Source: Anaerosporobacter mobilis DSM 15930
GTDB taxonomy: Bacteria; Bacillota; Clostridia; Lachnospirales; Lachnospiraceae
Length of the DNA: 64,000 nt
Direction of reading: 5' to 3'
Assembly (NCBI RefSeq): GCF_900142955.1
Contig: NZ_FRCP01000011.1
Location: 186,001-250,000, forward strand
Shown here piece after piece: positions 8,584 through 17,171 of this stretch. How positions within the stretch are numbered: the stretch's first letter is position 1; each line of letters begins with the position of its first letter. Below the pieces are notes generated by a model. It was given only the letters and a program-made list of their open reading frames with translations, was not told where the DNA came from and ran no database searches. A program made the position numbers and the translations under genes.

Positions 8584-8780
8584 AAACACAGAATGAATGT
8601 ATTGTAAAGCTTAAAAAGATAGAGCTGTTACGTTGCAATAGCTCCTTCAAGGCTTATTTTGCCTGCTGCGGGTAGAGAAAAATCTTGGTAAACATAATGA
8701 AGGAATATGCTACTGGATAGAATGATAAAGTGTCTTTGTAGTATAATAAAGGATTATATCAGTAAAGTGAGGTGGCATCA
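8584..8780 (+). other. Long untranslated leader of the polymerase gene
   Basis: If transcription starts just past 8583, the leader is about 190 nt. It contains a small dyad (GAGCT...AGCTC near 8624-8646) and a G/C-rich stretch (TTGCCTGCTGCGGG near 8660). A second TATAAT-like hexamer lies near 8740. I recognise no known riboswitch class. Further upstream, 8351-8554 is AT-rich with one small hairpin (GTCGAAGTAC near 8394) and no gene. Confidence 0.3.
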
Positions 8781-10049
8781 GTGGCGCAAAATAAAACTTA
8801 TGTTTGTATTGATCTGAAGTCTTTCTATGCTTCAGTGGAATGCATGGAGCGCGGATTGAATCCTATGACAACAAATCTTGTGGTTGCGGATCCAGAGCGT
8901 TCAGAAAAAACAATCTGTCTTGCTGTTTCACCATCGATGAAGGCATTAGGCATTCCAGGGAGATGCAGAGTATTTCAAATTCCAAAGAATATTGAATATA
9001 TCATGGCACCCCCAAGGATGCAACTCTATATTGAATATTCAGCAGATATCTATGCGGTATATCTGAAATATATCTCAAAGGAAGATATCCATGTATACTC
9101 CATTGATGAGGTATTCATGGATGTAACCGATTATCTGCCTATGTATCAGATGTCTGCAAAAGAATTGAGTATGAAGATTATGCAGGATGTTTTGGATACA
9201 ACTGGAATTACAGCGACTGCTGGAATCGGTACGAATCTGTATCTGGCGAAGATTGCACTGGATATTACAGCGAAGCATGTGGAGGACCATATCGGCATCT
9301 TGGATGAAGAAACCTATCGGAAAACATTATGGAATCATAAACCACTCAAGGATTTCTGGCGGATAGGGGCTGGTATCTCTAATCAGCTGGAACGAATAGG
9401 AATCTACACTATGGAGCAAGTTGCAGCTGCGGATGAATCGTTATTATATAAGATGTTCGGTATTGATGCAGAATTGTTGATTGACCATGCCTGGGGAAGG
9501 GAAATCACTACGATAGCGGATATCAAGACATATAAACCGAAGAGTAACTCTATATCTAGCGGACAAGTGCTTGGCTGTGATTATTCTTATGAGGAAGGAA
9601 AGCTAGTTGTAAAAGAAATGGCGGATCTTCTTAGTCTGGAGTTAGTGGATAAGGGACTTGTAACCGATTCGATTACTTTACATGTTGGATACACTAATCG
9701 GATAGAGCGAAAGTCGGCTCATGGAACTATCTCCATGACAGTCACAACCAGTTCTGCAAAGAAGATTATAGAATATACTTTGAAACTGTATGAGCAGATT
9801 GTACACCGATATACACCCATTCATAAAGTAAATCTGACATTTAACAATGTGGTGGATGAGATGTATCAGCAGTATGATTTGTTTACGGACCCTACAGAAC
9901 TTGAAAGAGAACATAAGATGCAAAAGGCAATGTTAGATATCAAGCAAAAGTTCGGAAAGAACGCTATCTTAAAGGGAATGAACCTACAAGAAGGGGCAAC
10001 AACAAGGGAGAGAAACGGCCAGATTGGAGGGCATAAAAGTGGAACATAA
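8781..10049 (+). CDS. Y-family translesion DNA polymerase (UvrX/YqjW-like)
   Basis: The 422-residue protein carries the Y-family palm motifs. CIDLKSFYASVE near the N-terminus supplies the first metal-binding Asp (Asp11), and YSIDEVFMDVT supplies Asp109 and Glu110. A helix-hairpin-helix-like thumb region (FWRIGAGISNQLERIGIYTMEQV) and a little-finger domain follow. It lacks the C-terminal extension of eukaryotic enzymes. The pairing with a YolD-like gene points to the UvrX/YqjW (PolY2) branch more than to DinB. It would copy past damaged bases during SOS. GTG 8781 is preferred because AGGTGG sits 5 bases upstream; the frame itself opens at 8772. The next gene overlaps its 3' end. Confidence 0.9.
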   Translation: MAQNKTYVCIDLKSFYASVECMERGLNPMTTNLVVADPERSEKTICLAVSPSMKALGIPGRCRVFQIPKNIEYIMAPPRMQLYIEYSADIYAVYLKYISKEDIHVYSIDEVFMDVTDYLPMYQMSAKELSMKIMQDVLDTTGITATAGIGTNLYLAKIALDITAKHVEDHIGILDEETYRKTLWNHKPLKDFWRIGAGISNQLERIGIYTMEQVAAADESLLYKMFGIDAELLIDHAWGREITTIADIKTYKPKSNSISSGQVLGCDYSYEEGKLVVKEMADLLSLELVDKGLVTDSITLHVGYTNRIERKSAHGTISMTVTTSSAKKIIEYTLKLYEQIVHRYTPIHKVNLTFNNVVDEMYQQYDLFTDPTELEREHKMQKAMLDIKQKFGKNAILKGMNLQEGATTRERNGQIGGHKSGT

Positions 10050-10413
10050 GATGAGTCGTGAAGAGCGTGCAAAACAGTTTATGCCTTTCGCTGCCTTAAA
10101 GGGATATCCAGATGCTTTAAGGAAAAAAGAGAAAGTTGTTGTACCGAAGATAGAACTTTCTCCAGAATATCAAGAGGAGTTAGATCTGAAACTTCGTCAA
10201 GTGCTAAAGAACGATATTGTTACGGTCGTATATTTCTGCAAAGATGAATATCTTCAATTAAGTGGTATGGTATCCAGATTTGATGAGACTGCCAGAGTAT
10301 TGAAAATTGTAAATACTAAAATTTCTTTTGAAGATATATATGATATTACTGATATTCGTAGACATGATTTATCAGTACCTGTTTCAATATCAGGAATTAA
10401 TAAAATAGTATAA
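10039..10413 (+). CDS. YolD-like protein, partner of the Y-family polymerase
   Basis: The ~124-residue protein matches the YolD-like family (PF08863). It has REERAKQFMPFAALKGYPDALRKKE near the start and a C-terminal beta-rich part (TVVYFCKDEYLQLSGMVSRFDE...ISFEDIYDITDI). YolD-type proteins sit beside UvrX/YqjW polymerases in Firmicutes and plasmids and have been likened to a UmuD-like accessory role, but their biochemistry is poorly known. GTG 10039 is chosen because GGAGG at 10026-10030 lies 8 bases upstream. It overlaps the polymerase end by 11 bp, which indicates translational coupling. ATG 10051 is an alternative. Confidence 0.82.
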   Translation: MEHKMSREERAKQFMPFAALKGYPDALRKKEKVVVPKIELSPEYQEELDLKLRQVLKNDIVTVVYFCKDEYLQLSGMVSRFDETARVLKIVNTKISFEDIYDITDIRRHDLSVPVSISGINKIV

Positions 10414-10553
10414 TCATAGCTTCACATTCATATTCTTTAGAATTGCAAAAGACTAGTGAGAATTCTATTCTATATGAGAATTATGATCAAGCTAGTGGAG
10501 AATACGATTCAACAAAATTACAATGGGATGGGACTAAATTTGTATCTAAATAA
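10413..10553 (+). pseudogene. Unidentified gene-tail remnant
   Basis: A frame offset from the YolD-like gene runs from 10413 to TAA 10553. It encodes a plausible protein tail (ENYDQASGEYDSTKLQWDGT and a short end) with no start codon or ribosome binding site. The composition looks like coding sequence, but I cannot name a family. The remainder of 10414-10805 holds a hairpin and the upstream region of the cupin gene. Confidence 0.25.
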
Positions 10554-10579
10554 AAAGTACTCTTATTAATAGCTAGTAA

Positions 10580-10617
10580 AAGCCCACGCTGTAGTACTTT
10601 GGCTACAGTGTGGGCTT
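10580..10617. terminator. Hairpin after the polymerase/YolD operon
   Basis: AAGCCCACGCTGTAG pairs with CTACAGTGTGGGCTT (one G-T wobble) around a 7-nt loop. It has little T-run on the plus strand and TTTT on the minus strand. It is the only strong terminator-like structure after 10413. Confidence 0.55.
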
Positions 10618-10805
10618 GAATATTATTAAATCAATATATATGTATTCATATACAATAAAACAGTGGCATGTCTCTTGTTCGTCTTTTATATAATTATACG
10701 TTTTGAGCATGAAATTATATACACTATAGGTATTAGACATTGTTTTTGTCCCGGTTATATAATAAATGACAGCAGATAGAATCCATTTATAAGGAGGAAT
10801 TACAT

Positions 10806-11228
10806 ATGGATATGGAACAAGTGAAAAAAGACCTAGGAGAAGGTGCGGTATTTGATATCGGAGAAGAGAATACTGCGTTTGCGCAGTATTTTACAGGAGA
10901 GTGTTATTTAAAAATGTTGACTCTTGAGAGAGTCATAACTGCAAACGTAACGTTTGCTCCAAAAACGATAAATAACTGGCATGTACATCATAGAGGCGGT
11001 CAGATACTGCTTGTTACTGGCGGTAGAGGCTGGTATCAAGAGTGGGGAAAACCAGCACAGGAACTTCATGCGGGAGATGTTGTCAATATATCACCAGAGG
11101 TTAGGCATTGGCATGGAGCGGCAAAGGATAGCTGGTTTCAGCATATTGCAATTGAAGTTCCAGCAGAGGGAGCATCTAACGAATGGTTAGAGCCGGTGAA
11201 TGATGAAGAATACAATGTCCTCAGATAA
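10806..11228 (+). CDS. Small cupin-domain protein
   Basis: This 140-residue single-cupin protein has the metal-binding motifs. NNWHVHHRGGQILLVTGGRGW gives motif 1 with three His, and GDVVNISPEVRHWHGAAKDSW gives motif 2 with His. It belongs to the cupins that accompany carboxymuconolactone-decarboxylase-like proteins, and such a gene follows here 107 bp downstream. The pair may handle a peroxide, quinone or small aromatic substrate, but the reaction cannot be set from sequence. AAGGAGG lies 8 bases before the ATG. No regulator gene is adjacent. Confidence 0.8.
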   Translation: MDMEQVKKDLGEGAVFDIGEENTAFAQYFTGECYLKMLTLERVITANVTFAPKTINNWHVHHRGGQILLVTGGRGWYQEWGKPAQELHAGDVVNISPEVRHWHGAAKDSWFQHIAIEVPAEGASNEWLEPVNDEEYNVLR

Positions 11229-11335
11229 ACTGTTTAGTAATAAAGATGTCTTCATACGCTGGATATGCGGCAACTGGAAGAATAAAGGATTTGTATAGAG
11301 TATAAGACTAAAAGAAAGAAAAGGAGGATTAGAAT

Positions 11336-12091
11336 ATGAATCGAATCGATAAATGTGAAGATGTATATGAGAAGCTGTTTGGCGGAAAACCAGCAGATCT
11401 AAAAACAGGAAATGACCCAGAGATGATGATGATCTTGCAAAGGTTTATATTTGGAGAGGTATTTGATATCGGTGAACTTAAGGAGGCTGACAGAGAATTG
11501 ATAACAGTAGCATGTCTTGCTACTTTACAGGCAATCCCTCAACTGAAAGCACATACACAAGCGGCATTAAATGTTGGTAACACACCATTAACAATCAGAG
11601 AGGTCATTTATCAATGTGCTCCGTTTATTGGATTTCCACGTACTTTGAATGCAATAGAAGCGATGAATGAAGTTTTTGAGAAGAATGATATATCATTACC
11701 ACTTGAACTTGGTGGAACGGTAAAAGAAGAAGAACGATATGTGAAAGGTTTAGAAATTCAAGCACCGATATATGGAAATGAGATTAAGGACAAGTATGCA
11801 GAGTTGCCTGATGGAATGGGCGAGGCACTTCCTCGCTTTTTGACAGAACTATGTTTTGGAGATTTTTATACGAGAAAAGGATTAGATAAAAAGCAAAGAG
11901 AACTTCTGATGCTCTGTGTTCTTGCAACATTAAGGGCAGACACGCAGATTTTAGCTCATGCAATTGGTAACCTTAAAGTAGGCAACAGTAAAGCAACGAT
12001 GTACGGTGCAATGATTCAATGTCTCCCTTATATAGGCTTTCCAGCTGTGTTTGAAGCGATAAATATTATTAAAGATGTGGAGGAAGTATAG
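11336..12091 (+). CDS. Tandem carboxymuconolactone decarboxylase / AhpD-like protein
   Basis: The 251-residue protein contains two CMD (PF02627) domains in tandem. The first is centred on ELITVACLATLQAIPQLKAH (about 57-76) and the second on RELLMLCVLATLRADTQILAH (about 187-207). Each has the helical E...C...H pattern, but each shows a single Cys in place of the CxxC of peroxidatic AhpD. Both repeats end in a similar ...YxAxxQCxPxIGFPxxxxAI segment, consistent with internal duplication. With the upstream cupin it forms a common two-gene unit thought to act in redox or aromatic metabolism. AAGGAGG precedes the ATG. Confidence 0.82.
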   Translation: MNRIDKCEDVYEKLFGGKPADLKTGNDPEMMMILQRFIFGEVFDIGELKEADRELITVACLATLQAIPQLKAHTQAALNVGNTPLTIREVIYQCAPFIGFPRTLNAIEAMNEVFEKNDISLPLELGGTVKEEERYVKGLEIQAPIYGNEIKDKYAELPDGMGEALPRFLTELCFGDFYTRKGLDKKQRELLMLCVLATLRADTQILAHAIGNLKVGNSKATMYGAMIQCLPYIGFPAVFEAINIIKDVEEV

Positions 12092-12147
12092 GCTACGAAA
12101 TTGTTAATAGCAATACTAAAAACAACACTAAACAATTACAGATATAA

Positions 12148-12185
12148 AATGCCTATGACGATCATAAAGCTACGTCATAGGCATT
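12148..12185. terminator. Bidirectional terminator between convergent genes
   Basis: AATGCCTATGACG pairs perfectly with CGTCATAGGCATT around a 12-nt loop, with T-rich sequence on the minus-strand exit. It separates the CMD gene from the convergent ABC permease gene. Confidence 0.8.
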
Positions 12186-12216
12186 CATCTATTTAAAGCT
12201 TATTTATAATTCGTAC

Positions 12217-15200
12217 TTATTCTACTGACTTTAACGCTTCCAACATATCGACATGTTTCAATTTCTTGTTAATAAAGAATCCTAATACCACGGTTGTTAC
12301 GGTTATAATGATAGCTGGAATAATAAAGGTAGTGATCCAAAGTTCCGGATTAAACATAACATCATCGGGTGGAACAGCAGTGATAATGTAACGATGAAGT
12401 AAGAATCCGAATCCATATCCCACTATAATACCAAACAAAGAAAGAATCAAAGTTTCTCTGTAGATATACATCGTTACCTCACCATTGTAGAAACCTAAAA
12501 CCTTAATGGTAGAGAGCTCTCGAATTCGTTCCGATACATTAATGTTAGTTAAATTATATAAGATAACGATTGCAAGCAATGTCGCTACTAAAATTAACAC
12601 TTTCATAATTTTATCCAAGGAATGAACGATTGTATCAATTTGTGTAGTCAAAGTTGTATTCTGCACAACACCTTTTACACCGCTTAATTTCATGAATTCT
12701 GTAGCTTGTATTTCTGTGTTTTCTTTGTTACTGGTAGTTAACGTAACAAGATTTGCATTTGCAGAATAATCTTTATTAAATGTTTCTTCAAAGGCATTTG
12801 CATTCATAAAGATAAAATGCCCCATGTACATTTCTGTAATATCATTTATTTTTATAGTGATTTCATTATTATCAGAATCATTTATTGTTATCTTATCACC
12901 TTTAGAAACTCCTAGTAATTTGGCTAAACGCTCAGAAACGATAGCTCCATCATCTTTCAAGGTTAATTCATCGTTTGTTTTACGATTTACTAATTCTATA
13001 TATTCATTAAAAGTATCACTATCTTCTGGAACAATTAACTTAATTGTTTGCTTATCCTTTGTACTTCCTGCGACTTTGGTTAATTCTTCATAGTGAATAG
13101 GAGACTGCTGATTTACCGTATCTGAATTTAATAATTCTTCTATATCCTTTTCTTGATTTTCTGTTAAATTGTCATTCTTAGCTACAATCAAATCATAATG
13201 AATAATTTCACCAAATTGTCTTTCACCAATACCAGATATAGAGTGCTGTACTCCAAATCCTGTGAACAGAAGAGCAACAGAACCACATACACCAAAGATG
13301 GTCATGTACATTCTCTTTTTATAGCGAAATATATTACGGGCAGTTACTTTATGTGTAAAACTTAGACGATTCCAAATCGGTGTAATGTATTCTAAGAAGA
13401 TTTTTGATCCACTCGTAGGTGGTTTTGGTAATAATAAATTAGCTGGTCTGTCTTGTAATTCTTTTTTAGCTACAACATATGCAGGGACTACAGCACTAAT
13501 CAGTGCTAGAATCAATGCCAGTATGGATATACCCCAATTCATATGAAGTTCTATCTTTGGTACGGTAAATCCTGTTTTATAAGCACTATATACAATCGCT
13601 GGTAATACTGTGTGGCCGAGAATGATTCCGATAACCGATCCTAATATACTAGAAAGCAAGCCATAAATAGTGAATTTTTTAATAATATCATGATTACTGT
13701 ACCCGAGAGCTTTCAGTGTACCTGAGTTAGTTCTTTCTTCATCAACAAATCGTGTCATGGTTGTGAAAGTTACTAACGCTGCAACAAAGTATAGGAAGAT
13801 AGGGAACACATTAGCAAGAGAATCAATAATACTTGAAATACTATCATAGATTCTATATCCTTCTGATCCAGGAGTTTCTCGTCGACTATTTAATGAATAT
13901 ACAGGAGCTTTCAATTCATCTAAAGTTTCTTGTGCATCAGCAAGTTTTTCCTCATTTTCGGTTATTTCTTGTTCTGCTTCCACTTTACTATCTTGATATT
14001 CCTCCAATTTTTCTTTGTACGTTTTTTCCTTATCTGAGATTTTAACTTTGGCATCTTCTAGTTTTTGCTTATTCTCAGTTAAGCTAGCTTTAGCGGTAGT
14101 TAGCTGCTTTGTAGCTTGCGATATTTTTTGATTACCTTCTGCTAAATTCTGTTTTGCGGTTGCAAGTTTTTTTTCGTTTTTATCAATTTCTGCTTGCGCT
14201 ACTTGTAATTCTTTCTGCTTCTGATCAATTGTATCCTGTGCAGCCTGAATCTTAGCCATACCTGGTTCATAAGTTTCAGTCGTAAATTGCTTATAGGCAG
14301 CTTTTGTTTGATTCAATTTCTCATTAGCAATTGATAATTGTGTTTTTAATGTTTCTTGTTCTTGAGCCGTAAGGTTTGGATTTTCTAAACTCTGATTGAT
14401 CCCTGCAATTTGTTGCTCCAAAAGACTAATACCATCGGCATATTGTTTTTTCCCGGCCTTCAACTCTTTTTTATTCGTATCTATCTCTTTTTGACTTTGA
14501 TCCAATTTCTCCTTAGCCGTATTTAATTCAGTTTTCTTTTCATTAAGTGCAGAAACGCTAGTATTATATTCTTTTTGCTTTTGCGAAAGGAGTTCTTTTT
14601 GTTTTTCTAATTCTTGTTCTTTCATACTTATTTCTGTTTCTGCATCATTTATCTTTTGCTCATTTTCTGAAACTTCTTCTTTGGCAGAATCGATTTTCTT
14701 TTTAGCATTATTTAACTTTGTTTCTGCATCATGAAGCTTTTCTTTAGCATCATATATTTTTTGTTGCCCCTCATCAATATCTGTTTGATACTCAGATTTA
14801 ATAGTAGACAAACGATGTTCTGGTTGATCTTTTAGTAGGATTTTCAATTCATTCTTATGTTCTTGTATTAAGTCGATATAGTTATCCGAATAAGGATCAA
14901 CACCAATGGTATCTTTGAAAGTCAATCGGGCCATCATATAAACATCGGAATCAAAAACATCGGGAATTACAACGGCATAGCCTTTCAAGTCACCTGTACC
15001 TGCAGTGGTTTGACCTAAATTAACGTTGGATATAATTTCGCTAGAATGCACATAACCTACCACTTTGAATTCGTGATTGGTTAGAACCGTATTTCCTGCA
15101 ATATCATCTTTTTCAGTAAATTCAACTGTGTCACCAATGTTATATTTATCGCTATAGGAATTACTAATTGCAATCTCTTCATCTGTTTCTGGTAATTTTC

Positions 15201-15564
15201 CATCTACCAGTTCATAAGCAGAGATGCTTTCAGGTTTGGAAAAGATACGAATACTAGTTTTGGTATCTTCTATAACAACATCTTTTAAGTAGCCATATTC
15301 TATCTTATCAAGATTACTTGTCGCATTAATAACTGCTTGGTCATCCTCATCAATTCCATAATCACTAATAACCGTAATATCTGCTAGGTTAAGCTTAGTA
15401 AAGTAATGTTTCCCTGTTGCTCTCATGTCTGGGCCAGCTACTTTCAAACCTACTAATGCAAACGAACCTAGAATCATTAAGCAGAGAATAGAGAAGAATC
15501 TACCCCACGAACTAGTAAACGATTTACGTATATCTCTATGCAATGTCTTTTTTTTCAATTTCAT
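12217..15564 (-). CDS. MacB/FtsX-type ABC permease with very long extracytoplasmic coiled coil
   Basis: The ~1115-residue protein has an N-terminal helix (about 22-42) and a MacB-like extracytoplasmic part (about 45-255). An almost uninterrupted coiled coil follows (about 262-553, repeated A/Q/K/E/L heptads such as DAKEKLHDAETKLNNAKKKI). Then come an FtsX domain with three helices (about 585-700), a second extracytoplasmic domain (about 760-990) and a final FtsX domain (about 1010-1110). This is the two-FtsX, coiled-coil architecture of Firmicute exporters tied to antimicrobial resistance or envelope remodelling. The ATPase gene ends just upstream (TAG at 15570-15568, then GTG ATG), so the two are translationally coupled. 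ATG 15564 is taken as the start; GTG 15567 or TTG 15558 are possible. A divergent TetR gene probably controls the pair. Confidence 0.88.
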   Translation of the reverse strand: MKLKKKTLHRDIRKSFTSSWGRFFSILCLMILGSFALVGLKVAGPDMRATGKHYFTKLNLADITVISDYGIDEDDQAVINATSNLDKIEYGYLKDVVIEDTKTSIRIFSKPESISAYELVDGKLPETDEEIAISNSYSDKYNIGDTVEFTEKDDIAGNTVLTNHEFKVVGYVHSSEIISNVNLGQTTAGTGDLKGYAVVIPDVFDSDVYMMARLTFKDTIGVDPYSDNYIDLIQEHKNELKILLKDQPEHRLSTIKSEYQTDIDEGQQKIYDAKEKLHDAETKLNNAKKKIDSAKEEVSENEQKINDAETEISMKEQELEKQKELLSQKQKEYNTSVSALNEKKTELNTAKEKLDQSQKEIDTNKKELKAGKKQYADGISLLEQQIAGINQSLENPNLTAQEQETLKTQLSIANEKLNQTKAAYKQFTTETYEPGMAKIQAAQDTIDQKQKELQVAQAEIDKNEKKLATAKQNLAEGNQKISQATKQLTTAKASLTENKQKLEDAKVKISDKEKTYKEKLEEYQDSKVEAEQEITENEEKLADAQETLDELKAPVYSLNSRRETPGSEGYRIYDSISSIIDSLANVFPIFLYFVAALVTFTTMTRFVDEERTNSGTLKALGYSNHDIIKKFTIYGLLSSILGSVIGIILGHTVLPAIVYSAYKTGFTVPKIELHMNWGISILALILALISAVVPAYVVAKKELQDRPANLLLPKPPTSGSKIFLEYITPIWNRLSFTHKVTARNIFRYKKRMYMTIFGVCGSVALLFTGFGVQHSISGIGERQFGEIIHYDLIVAKNDNLTENQEKDIEELLNSDTVNQQSPIHYEELTKVAGSTKDKQTIKLIVPEDSDTFNEYIELVNRKTNDELTLKDDGAIVSERLAKLLGVSKGDKITINDSDNNEITIKINDITEMYMGHFIFMNANAFEETFNKDYSANANLVTLTTSNKENTEIQATEFMKLSGVKGVVQNTTLTTQIDTIVHSLDKIMKVLILVATLLAIVILYNLTNINVSERIRELSTIKVLGFYNGEVTMYIYRETLILSLFGIIVGYGFGFLLHRYIITAVPPDDVMFNPELWITTFIIPAIIITVTTVVLGFFINKKLKHVDMLEALKSVE

Positions 15565-15567
15565 CAC

Positions 15568-16269
15568 CTACCATTCTATATCCGCAATTTCTTTTGGATG
15601 TGGATTGACTATAATATCCTTTACTTTAGCATCATGCATATGAATAACGCGGTCTGCAATTTGGGCAATCGCTGCGTTATGAGTAACGATAATTACAGTA
15701 GCGTTCTTTCTACGACTCATATCTTGCAATATCTGAAGAACTTGCTTACCGGTATTGTAGTCAAGTGCCCCTGTAGGCTCATCACATAATAGGATTTTAG
15801 GGTTTTTCGCAACAGCCCTAGCGATTGCAACACGTTGTTGCTCACCACCAGAAAGCTGAGCAGGGAAATTATTGATTCTTTTCTCTAAGCCCACGTCCTT
15901 TAATACTTGAACGGGATCCTCTGCATCTTTCACGATTTCAGAAGCAAGTTCAACATTTTCCTTAGCAGTTAAGTTTGAGACTAAGTTGTAAAATTGAAAT
16001 ACAAATCCAACATCTTCGCGGCGATAGGTTGTTAATTGTTTCGCATTATAATTTGAAATGTCTTTTCCATCAATAATGACTTTCCCCTCATCATTGGTAT
16101 CCATTCCTCCTAGAATATTCAAAACGGTAGATTTACCTGCCCCTGAGGAACCTAATATAATAACTAATTCACCTCTTTCAATGGAAAAGGTGACCTTATT
16201 GTTTGCGATAATTTCGGTTTCACCAGTTTGGTACCTTTTATAACTATCAATCATTTCAATATAGCTCAT
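15568..16269 (-). CDS. ABC transporter ATPase of the LolD/MacB type
   Basis: The 233-residue ATPase has all the core motifs: Walker A GSSGAGKST (about 39-47), a Q-loop (VFQFYNL), signature LSGGEQQR, Walker B ILLCDEPTGALD and the H-loop histidine in VTHN. LolD/MacB/FtsE-type ATPases drive MacB/FtsX permeases mechanically, which matches the permease encoded directly downstream. GGGAGGC precedes the ATG at 16269. The gene is divergent from a TetR regulator across 118 bp. Confidence 0.93.
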   Translation of the reverse strand: MSYIEMIDSYKRYQTGETEIIANNKVTFSIERGELVIILGSSGAGKSTVLNILGGMDTNDEGKVIIDGKDISNYNAKQLTTYRREDVGFVFQFYNLVSNLTAKENVELASEIVKDAEDPVQVLKDVGLEKRINNFPAQLSGGEQQRVAIARAVAKNPKILLCDEPTGALDYNTGKQVLQILQDMSRRKNATVIIVTHNAAIAQIADRVIHMHDAKVKDIIVNPHPKEIADIEW

Positions 16270-16290
16270 GTTTTTGCCTCCCTTAATTAA

Positions 16291-16376
16291 ACATCATGTT
16301 GATTTAACGATGGGTTTATTATAAAATATGTATAGGAAGCAATCAATAATCAGAATTTTTAAATGTGTTGATTTAA
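16291..16376. promoter_or_regulatory. Divergent control region with candidate TetR operators
   Basis: The 118-bp gap between the ABC operon and the TetR gene contains TGTTGATTTAA twice in direct orientation (16297-16307 and 16366-16376). The first copy lies in an imperfect dyad with the preceding TTAATTAAACATC. One site flanks each start, which would suit a repressor controlling both directions. This is inference from symmetry and position. Confidence 0.4.
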
Positions 16377-16387
16377 GGAGAAAATTT

Positions 16388-16975
16388 ATGGTTAAGAAAA
16401 GAAATACGGAAACGAAGCAGCAAATCAAGACATCATTTACCAAATTACTCAAAGAAAAAGGAATGGATTCGCTGACAATTAGCGATATTGCAAGAGATGC
16501 TACTATTAACCGGGGAACTTTCTATCTGCATTATCTTGATAAATATGATTTAATGGAGAAACTAGAAAATGATGTTATTGAAGAACTAACCAGAATTCTT
16601 CTTAGCGATAATCCGAATGAGATTGACGATCCAATTGAAATAATACCGTATAATGCTATTCTTAATGCACTATATTATGTAAAAAGTGATTTCGAATTTA
16701 TCGAAGCGTTAACGGGAACCGGAGGGGATCCGATGTTTGTTGAAAAGTTTAAAAGAATCCTTGAGAAACTAATACAAATCCAAATTGAAAAAACGGATAA
16801 ACTTAATTTCTCGATGAAAGGACTTCCTGAGGATTATGCCCGTGAAATCTTGCTAAGTAGTGCTACGGCAATTGTTTTACTTTGGATCAAAAAAGGTGCA
16901 TTGGAATCACCAGAACAAATAGCAGAGATGTTAAGCAAAGCAAAAGATATATCTCCATATGAATTACTGGTTTAA
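16388..16975 (+). CDS. TetR-family regulator
   Basis: The 195-residue protein has a TetR HTH at the N-terminus (TKQQIKTSFTKLLKEKGMDS, then LTISDIARDATINRGTFYLHY, about residues 8-55). A helical C-terminal domain of the TetR_C_7/8 kind seen in Firmicutes follows. The frame extends upstream to 16328, but TTAAGGAG lies just before ATG 16388. Divergence from the MacB/FtsX exporter points to that operon as its target, with the exported compound as the likely inducer. Confidence 0.9.
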   Translation: MVKKRNTETKQQIKTSFTKLLKEKGMDSLTISDIARDATINRGTFYLHYLDKYDLMEKLENDVIEELTRILLSDNPNEIDDPIEIIPYNAILNALYYVKSDFEFIEALTGTGGDPMFVEKFKRILEKLIQIQIEKTDKLNFSMKGLPEDYAREILLSSATAIVLLWIKKGALESPEQIAEMLSKAKDISPYELLV

Positions 16976-17007
16976 TAGTAATGCAATATCATAAAAATTA
17001 CTAAGAC

Positions 17008-17130
17008 TTGCTTATTTTTTTTTATGTGTTATAATGAAGTTAATTAAATAAAAAAAGAACCGTCTTTTTAAAGAAGGGCTTTTGGTACTGTGCTTAATAA
17101 GTGCAGATATGAAAAGCCCTTCTTTTTTTT
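17008..17130 (+). promoter_or_regulatory. Promoter followed by a leader terminator (candidate attenuator)
   Basis: TTGCTT (17008-17013) and TATAAT (17030-17035), spaced 16 bp, form a promoter. About 35 nt past the expected start, AAAGAAGGGCTTTT (17070-17083) pairs perfectly with AAAAGCCCTTCTTT (17112-17125) and ends in eight T. The next gene begins at 17172. A full intrinsic terminator between a promoter and its gene suggests regulated read-through. A small earlier hairpin (AAAAAGA/TCTTTTT, 17054-17069) could be part of the switch. A simpler reading is that this is the TetR gene terminator with the TATAAT by chance, but no other terminator follows TetR. Confidence 0.5.
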
Positions 17131-17171
17131 ACTATTTGGAACTTTTTGGGATTATGAAAGGAGAGCGTTTC

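Noticed and set aside
12217..15564. The long coiled coil as evidence of an SMC or cytoskeletal protein
   Set aside because: FtsX domains and membrane helices flank the coil, and the ABC ATPase gene is coupled upstream.
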